Shown here: piece by piece, positions 60,801 through 64,000 of the stretch
Layout: the number at the start of each line of letters is the position of its first letter
Numbering within the stretch: position 1 is the stretch's first letter
From: Petrosia ficiformis
Lineage: Eukaryota; Porifera; Demospongiae; Haplosclerida; Petrosiidae
Direction: 5' to 3'
DNA: 64,000 nucleotides
Assembly (NCBI GenBank): GCA_947044365.1
Contig: OX345637.1
Location: 10,745,576 to 10,809,575 of the forward strand
Position numbers and translations under genes: made by a program
The notes under the pieces: model-generated
What the model was told of the DNA's origin: nothing
What the model saw: only the letters and a program-made list of their open reading frames with translations
Database searches by the model: none

Positions 60801-61749
60801 ACAGTCTCATCCAATACCCATCAGGTGTTGTGCGTGAACCTTTTTTACATTTTGGAGGCAAACCATGTAGACATATAAGCTCCACTAATCTCTTAGTACA
60901 GATTTTGTACTTTTTCCTTCGACCCTAAATGTCAATAGCATAATGTCATACAATTCAATGTTCTTGATCCATACCATGTCAACCGAGCTTGAATAACAAC
61001 TCTACTCCAACTACTAACCAGTACTATGACTATAAGGAAGTTAATCTTGACCACTTTTGTAATGGTTTTATATAGTGAAATGATTATAAGAAGAAATAAG
61101 TATTACACAATATGGAAGATTCTAGATTGAGCATTACACAACATAACACAAAATGTATTACACAACCTAAGAAAGTTCTAGACTATAAATATATAATTCT
61201 TGTGAAAAGTATTGCACAACATAACACTTAACAGAAAATTATTATGCAACTTAACATACTGATAGTAATACACAACATATATTATAGCACTTGTTAGACA
61301 AATAACAAAATAAAGTTCTAGACTGTATTATATGGTGACACTTGTAAAAATTATTATAAAACAATATTAAAAAAATAACAGAAGGTAGACCTAGACAAAT
61401 AGAACACAACATTACTGCTCTCAGCGAAATCCTAGATTATTCTTTCACTTTGTCCGTTTTGGAAACAACCAGTCCCTAAGTTTAACATGTTACATATATT
61501 ATATATTAATAATAATTATCATAAACTTAGTTATATATAATATATATAATAATTATCATATTATCGCAACTAGCCAGCCCCACCCGCACGATAGTTAAAT
61601 CAGCCCAACCCTTGTACATTCCACAACAAGTTAATAAACCAAAAGAATTTCGCTAGGCGGGGTTTACAGTGAGGTGTGGAATGCGAGGCTACTGAATGTG
61701 AGGCTAACTTCAATTGAGTCTTTGATGTTAGGCGTGAAAGTCTTTTAAA

Positions 61750-61780
<31 letters not shown>

Positions 61781-64000
61781 ATTATATACATGAGAGGTTA
61801 AAAGAATTAATGTGATCACGTTGTGCTTTGCCAGTGCTGTGGATGTGGTAGTGCAGTATCTCCTTAAAAAATGATGTAGACAAATCTATCAGACTTTGTT
61901 TATATTATATGTCCAGTGAATTTAGGACTGGTAGCTATATGGTGTGTAAAGAACACACAAGCATAAAGAAAGCTGAATACACTTAGTGATACTGCTAAAA
62001 TCAATGCGGTACTGATACTGTATTTAATGAGGAATGTTTTAGTTTGTAGCTGTTGGGCCAAAACTGGACTGACCAGAGAGTATTGGCTCGAACTCTATAA
62101 TTATAATTGTAGATATGCTACAATATAATTTACCCAACCCTACCCAAACAACTATTGTTATGTAAGCTGTATATTATTACATTGTATTGTGGTATATATA
62201 TGTGTAAATTCATTAACCATTTTCAAATAAGTATATTATTGTTTGTTTGGAATCTCTGTGCCAAGGGGTTCGACATGGGTTGTCAAAATAATAGTAGTGC
62301 TTCAGGCATGAGAAAGTCAGCCATGACTACTAAATGTTGGACACCACAAAGCAATCATAGGGATACTTCCTTTTCTATCTACAGCATCTTGTTTTTATTA
62401 ATCCTTGTTATACAGGTGTTGAGTTCTCGTTTATTCCATCTCCTAATATTACTATACAACAGACAGCAGTGTACAAGTGTTCAGTAGATAATAATGGAGT
62501 ATCCATTCAATGGAATGTGAATGAAGCTACCTCAACTGATTCTTCTATCACTGATCTTGGAATAATCACATATGGTCAGGGTACACATAATTCAAGTCTC
62601 ACTATACCAGGAAATCCTAAACTGAATAATACCATTGTAATATGTATTGCATCAGGATATGTTAGTGATGTTGGAAATGATATTATTTACATTATTTATT
62701 CAAAGTAGGAGCTCAATGTTGTCATGTGACTCAAAATAAAATATGACTGTGCAATGAAATCAGATGATCATTGTAATTATTCATGATTTTATTCATTATA
62801 GGTAAACCTGATCCTGTAGATTTGACTTGTGTTATCAGTTTACTATACACTATTCAGTGTAACTGGAACACTCCATATACTCTACCTGAATTCACAATAT
62901 CAAAATATAATATTAATATCACTAATGAAGAAGAACTTGTTAAACAAATATCACTAACTGGAACACTTGATACTCAATACACATATAATGTTAGTGAGTT
63001 TGGTACCTATACTATCAGTATAACAGCTGTTATAAGTGAAGATCTGGAGGGAGAAAAAAATGAAAGTATTATAACCATTGAAACAGGTAAATTGAACAGA
63101 TGTTGTTATAATAATTACTATTCTTTTGTTTATAGTACATATAACAGACTATGATATTGGAATTAGAATTGAAAATGGTAATTGGATTATAAACACAATT
63201 ATAAGAGTGAGTCACTGATACTAGTAGCTGTGATATTCTATTAATATACTATTATAGGATACTATTCTCATGAATCCACAACCTAGTGGAATATATGTAT
63301 GTATTACTGAACTGACTGATAATTCAGGATCTTGTGTGTATAACAGAACAGGTATTATAACACAATATTCACCAGTAATAACAGGAGAGATTAATGTTGG
63401 GTTTCTGAATGATAATAAGATGTGGAGTGTTAATATAATTTTAATATATGATTCTGGATTGGAAATTGTCTCTAACAATTCAATGGATATAAGTGAGTAT
63501 ATAATCAAATATAAAATATATTTGATGACCTTGTATATACAGGTACGTTTGACATACAAAGAGGAGATGTAGTTGTACAGGACTCCACAACAGGACGAGT
63601 TTGTTTCACATGTATATTTGTTGAAGGAAGTCAGTCATTAGGATGTTCCATTGAATACCTGTGTACAAGGACTGAATGTAATGGTCAACTCAATATCAAT
63701 AGGCCTTTGGGTAGCAGGAATGTTACAAAGTGTATAGAGAGTATTTATACTAGTGATTATAACATATTATTTTATGATATTGAACATGATGGTGTTATCA
63801 ACTACCACCCAGCTTATCAGTTAATACAACACAGTAGTGAGGAAATGTCTCCTTCGATCATGTCATCATCACCATCACTATCACCATCGCCAACTCCATC
63901 ACCAACTCCATCACCATCATCATCATCATCATCACCATCACCAACACCACCAACAACATCACAGACAGGCACAACAATGTTACCAACACCTTCAGAATCT
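48757..64000 (+). CDS. Ig-FN3 receptor copy 4, partial, 13.6-kb first intron
   Basis: Exon 1 at 48757-48841 is an 85-nt signal-peptide exon ending in phase 1, almost identical to those of copies 2 and 3. The next matching exons are Ig 62416 to about 62692, FN3 62802-63086, 63136-63206, 63258-63492 and 63543 to the window end, which reaches a Ser/Pro/Thr mucin-like stalk. Intron-1 sequence homologous to the other copies resumes at about 61800, tying the two halves together. The Ig exon end looks damaged: the best donor (after 62692, GTAGGA) leaves phase 2 instead of phase 1, and the G-strand residues seen in the other copies are missing, so the spliced frame breaks unless another site is used. 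TM and tail lie outside the window. Functional status is uncertain. Confidence 0.6.
48876..49373. mobile_element. Elements D and C (locus 3), inverted relative to locus 1
   Basis: D (48876-48986, partly deleted) is followed by C (48990-49373). Together they are the reverse complement of 23969-24510. C ends ATAGCTAACAGAAACATCAA and TTTGATGTTTCTGTTAACTA. The shared compound arrangement shows D and C moved or were copied together. Confidence 0.7.
49385..49446. repeat. (TA)n microsatellite
   Basis: Alternating TA between element C and elements A/B, the same arrangement as at locus 1. Confidence 0.85.
49453..49684. repeat. Foldback elements A and B (locus 3)
   Basis: A at 49453-49576 is shorter than at locus 1, with part of the centre missing. 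B at 49584-49684 keeps both TIRs GTATGATGGTGACATC and GATGTCACCATCATAC. Confidence 0.78.
49728..49886. mobile_element. Inverted-repeat element with G-rich tandem
   Basis: Ends AGTTAAAGCACCGGT and ACCGGTACTTTAACT are near-perfect complements. Inner arms GAAAATATAGCAC and GTGCTATATTTTC pair too. One arm holds (GGGGGT)3, absent in the other, a likely local expansion with G-quadruplex potential. Confidence 0.75.
49887..50718. other. Intronic, no gene seen
   Basis: Contains a 28-bp direct duplication (ATCTAACAAGGTATATCTAA) at about 50249-50304. Otherwise AT-rich sequence without exons. Confidence 0.5.
50719..52268. mobile_element. Internally deleted derivative of the 31424-35219 transposon
   Basis: Same TIRs (AACCAGTGTACTTTTGTGGC and reverse complement) with its own 6-bp duplication GAGAGC at 50713-50718 and 52269-52274. 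It keeps exon 1 of the RING gene, then jumps to the 5' end of the transposase gene. About 2.2 kb between roughly 32436 and 34643 of the full element are lost. It cannot encode transposase but keeps the ends needed for mobilisation. Confidence 0.88.
51114..51833 (+). pseudogene. Fused remnant frame of the deleted transposon
   Basis: The first 200-odd codons match exon 1 of the 31819 gene, with few substitutions and a 12-bp deletion near 51366. After DSTVTR the frame enters the antisense of transposase exon 1 and continues 30-odd codons to a stop. RING and coiled coil are gone. The open frame is a consequence of the deletion; any function is doubtful. Confidence 0.7.
52385..54117. repeat. Higher-order tandem satellite, 175/178-bp units
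   Basis: The landmark GATCACAATATACGCTGATG starts at 52619, 52798, 52973, 53148, 53326, 53501, 53676, 53854 and 54029, spacings of 179, 175, 175, 178, 175, 175, 178 and 175. A diverged unit precedes at 52452. Two unit types alternate in a 178-175-175 pattern (variants CCGATTCATATGTATGCTAG and CATATTCACATGTATG), giving a higher-order period of about 528 bp. Confidence 0.92.
54197..60977 (-). CDS. PHD, DDE transposase-like, USP-like and Ulp1-like protein (large mobile-element gene)
   Basis: Many short exons read in order from 60977 to a stop at 54197; the joins I checked keep frame. The start ATG sits at an exon end, directly before a donor. Order: basic N-terminus (GRRKKYKICTKRLVELICLH); PHD finger 60240-59990 (LYCLCKKAYDER, MLMCNFCLQFYHLDCIGLD, YKCSLCE); long exon 59670-58468 with FCDATGTIV and MVIDRSLVL, then TSGAIEAWNGILK (about 57760), candidate D, D and E residues; basic RRPKKRKLPF, a likely NLS; USP-like peptidase (about 57160-55800) with YCWGNSVIQAL, NDAAEGLLIL, IHHGGTRGGTNSGHC and CWIHYNDSSVT; Ulp1-like peptidase (about 55550-54690) with MHCFDPVFLPKL, PVHLSSHWVLVV, YYIDHL and QMNSYDCGIYLL. 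The transposase superfamily is uncertain (MULE- or KDZ-like). It may be two genes rather than one. Confidence 0.7.
54691..55560 (-). other. Ulp1-like (C48) peptidase region of the large gene
   Basis: Visible catalytic set: His in SSHW, Asp in YYIDH, Gln in MHQMN and Cys in DCGI, in the order expected for SUMO proteases. A preceding segment (FDPVFLPKLKANGYHAV) matches the usual Ulp1 lead-in. Introns of 50-100 bp separate the exons. The family cleaves SUMO or related modifiers; the substrate here is unknown. Confidence 0.7.
55800..57163 (-). other. USP-like (C19) peptidase region of the large gene
   Basis: Cys box YCWGNSVIQALE, a QNDAAEGLLIL segment like the DAqEFL motif of USPs, a C-x2-C (GICSDCN), His box IHHGGTRGGTNSGHC and a W-x-YND segment near the end. 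The catalytic His lies in GHC where GHY is usual. Assignment rests on motif order and spacing only. Confidence 0.55.
60978..61795. other. 5' flank of the large gene, short degenerate repeats
   Basis: ATTACACAACATAACAC-like motifs recur irregularly from about 61105 to 61275. They may be subterminal repeats of the mobile element. I found no matching inverted repeat at the 54-kb end. (TA)n lies at 61755-61783. Confidence 0.45.
61796..64000 (+). repeat. Duplication unit 4 (partial, resumes after insertion)
   Basis: Sequence from about 61800 matches 9080-9300 of unit 1 (the intron-1 region just after the signal-peptide exon), then passes the shared landmark near 62079 and enters receptor exons from 62416. 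Its matching 5' part, the signal-peptide exon, is at 48757. The unit is therefore split by roughly 13 kb and cut by the window end. Confidence 0.75.

Larger units (their letters stand above)
48842..62415 (+). other. Expanded intron 1 of receptor copy 4
   Basis: In copies 2 and 3 this intron is 1.8 and 2.4 kb. Here it is 13.6 kb and holds elements D, C, A, B, an inverted repeat, the 1.55-kb deleted transposon, a higher-order satellite and the minus-strand transposase-USP-Ulp1 gene. The homologous intron sequence breaks just after 48850 and returns near 61796. Confidence 0.65.

Noticed and set aside
1..64000. tRNA or rRNA genes
   Set aside because: Read for cloverleaf-like and conserved rRNA segments; none convincing was seen, though a covariance-model scan was not possible here.

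Overview
This is an AT-rich window of animal-type genomic DNA. Protein-coding exons are short, have GT-AG boundaries with consistent phases, and are split by many introns of about 50-500 bp. Microsatellites, foldback elements and DNA transposons fill the rest. Ig and FN3 domains, a Death domain and an ITAM in one cluster indicate a metazoan. Short introns, high AT and tandem receptor expansion make a non-bilaterian, probably a demosponge, my best guess; that is inference, and no sequence marker here proves it.

The core of the window is a cluster of single-pass cell-surface receptors sharing one ectodomain: signal peptide, Ig-like domain, FN3 domain, two unrecognised modules (the second with a conserved C-x2-C), a Ser/Thr/Pro stalk and a TM helix. 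Three copies lie in tandem on + in units of about 9.4-10.7 kb (1-9350, 9351-18925, 18926-29640). Copy 1 (1046-4094) carries a 13-bp frameshift. Copy 2 (8930-14412) keeps an open frame but ends in a 20-residue stub. Copy 3 (18509-25348, 728 aa by my splice model) ends in a Tyr-containing tail and a Death domain. Copy 4 starts with a signal-peptide exon at 48757, resumes at 62416 and runs off the window; its first intron has swollen to 13.6 kb of mobile DNA. A divergent minus-strand paralogue (43761-41379, 546 aa) has a canonical ITAM in its tail. Further TM/tail exons without ectodomains lie at 40113-37831 (minus) and 36066-36406 (plus).

Mobile DNA: a complete 3.8-kb transposon (31424-35219; long TIRs, 6-bp target duplication) encodes an intact 400-aa DDE transposase and, on the other strand, a RING/coiled-coil protein. 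It sits inside a minisatellite. An internally deleted relative lies at 50719-52268. A minus-strand gene (60977-54197) inside copy 4's intron links a PHD finger, a DDE-type transposase-like core, a USP-like peptidase and a Ulp1-like peptidase in one continuous splice model, and a higher-order satellite abuts its 3' end. TTAA-flanked piggyBac-like elements, several foldback families and (TA)n tracts make up most of the remainder.

The most notable system is the receptor family: one ectodomain coupled to different intracellular ends (Death, ITAM, YxxV-type tails or a stub), evolving by tandem duplication, tail loss and transposon invasion. It looks like an innate-immune or self-recognition receptor locus, but ligand and function are inference.
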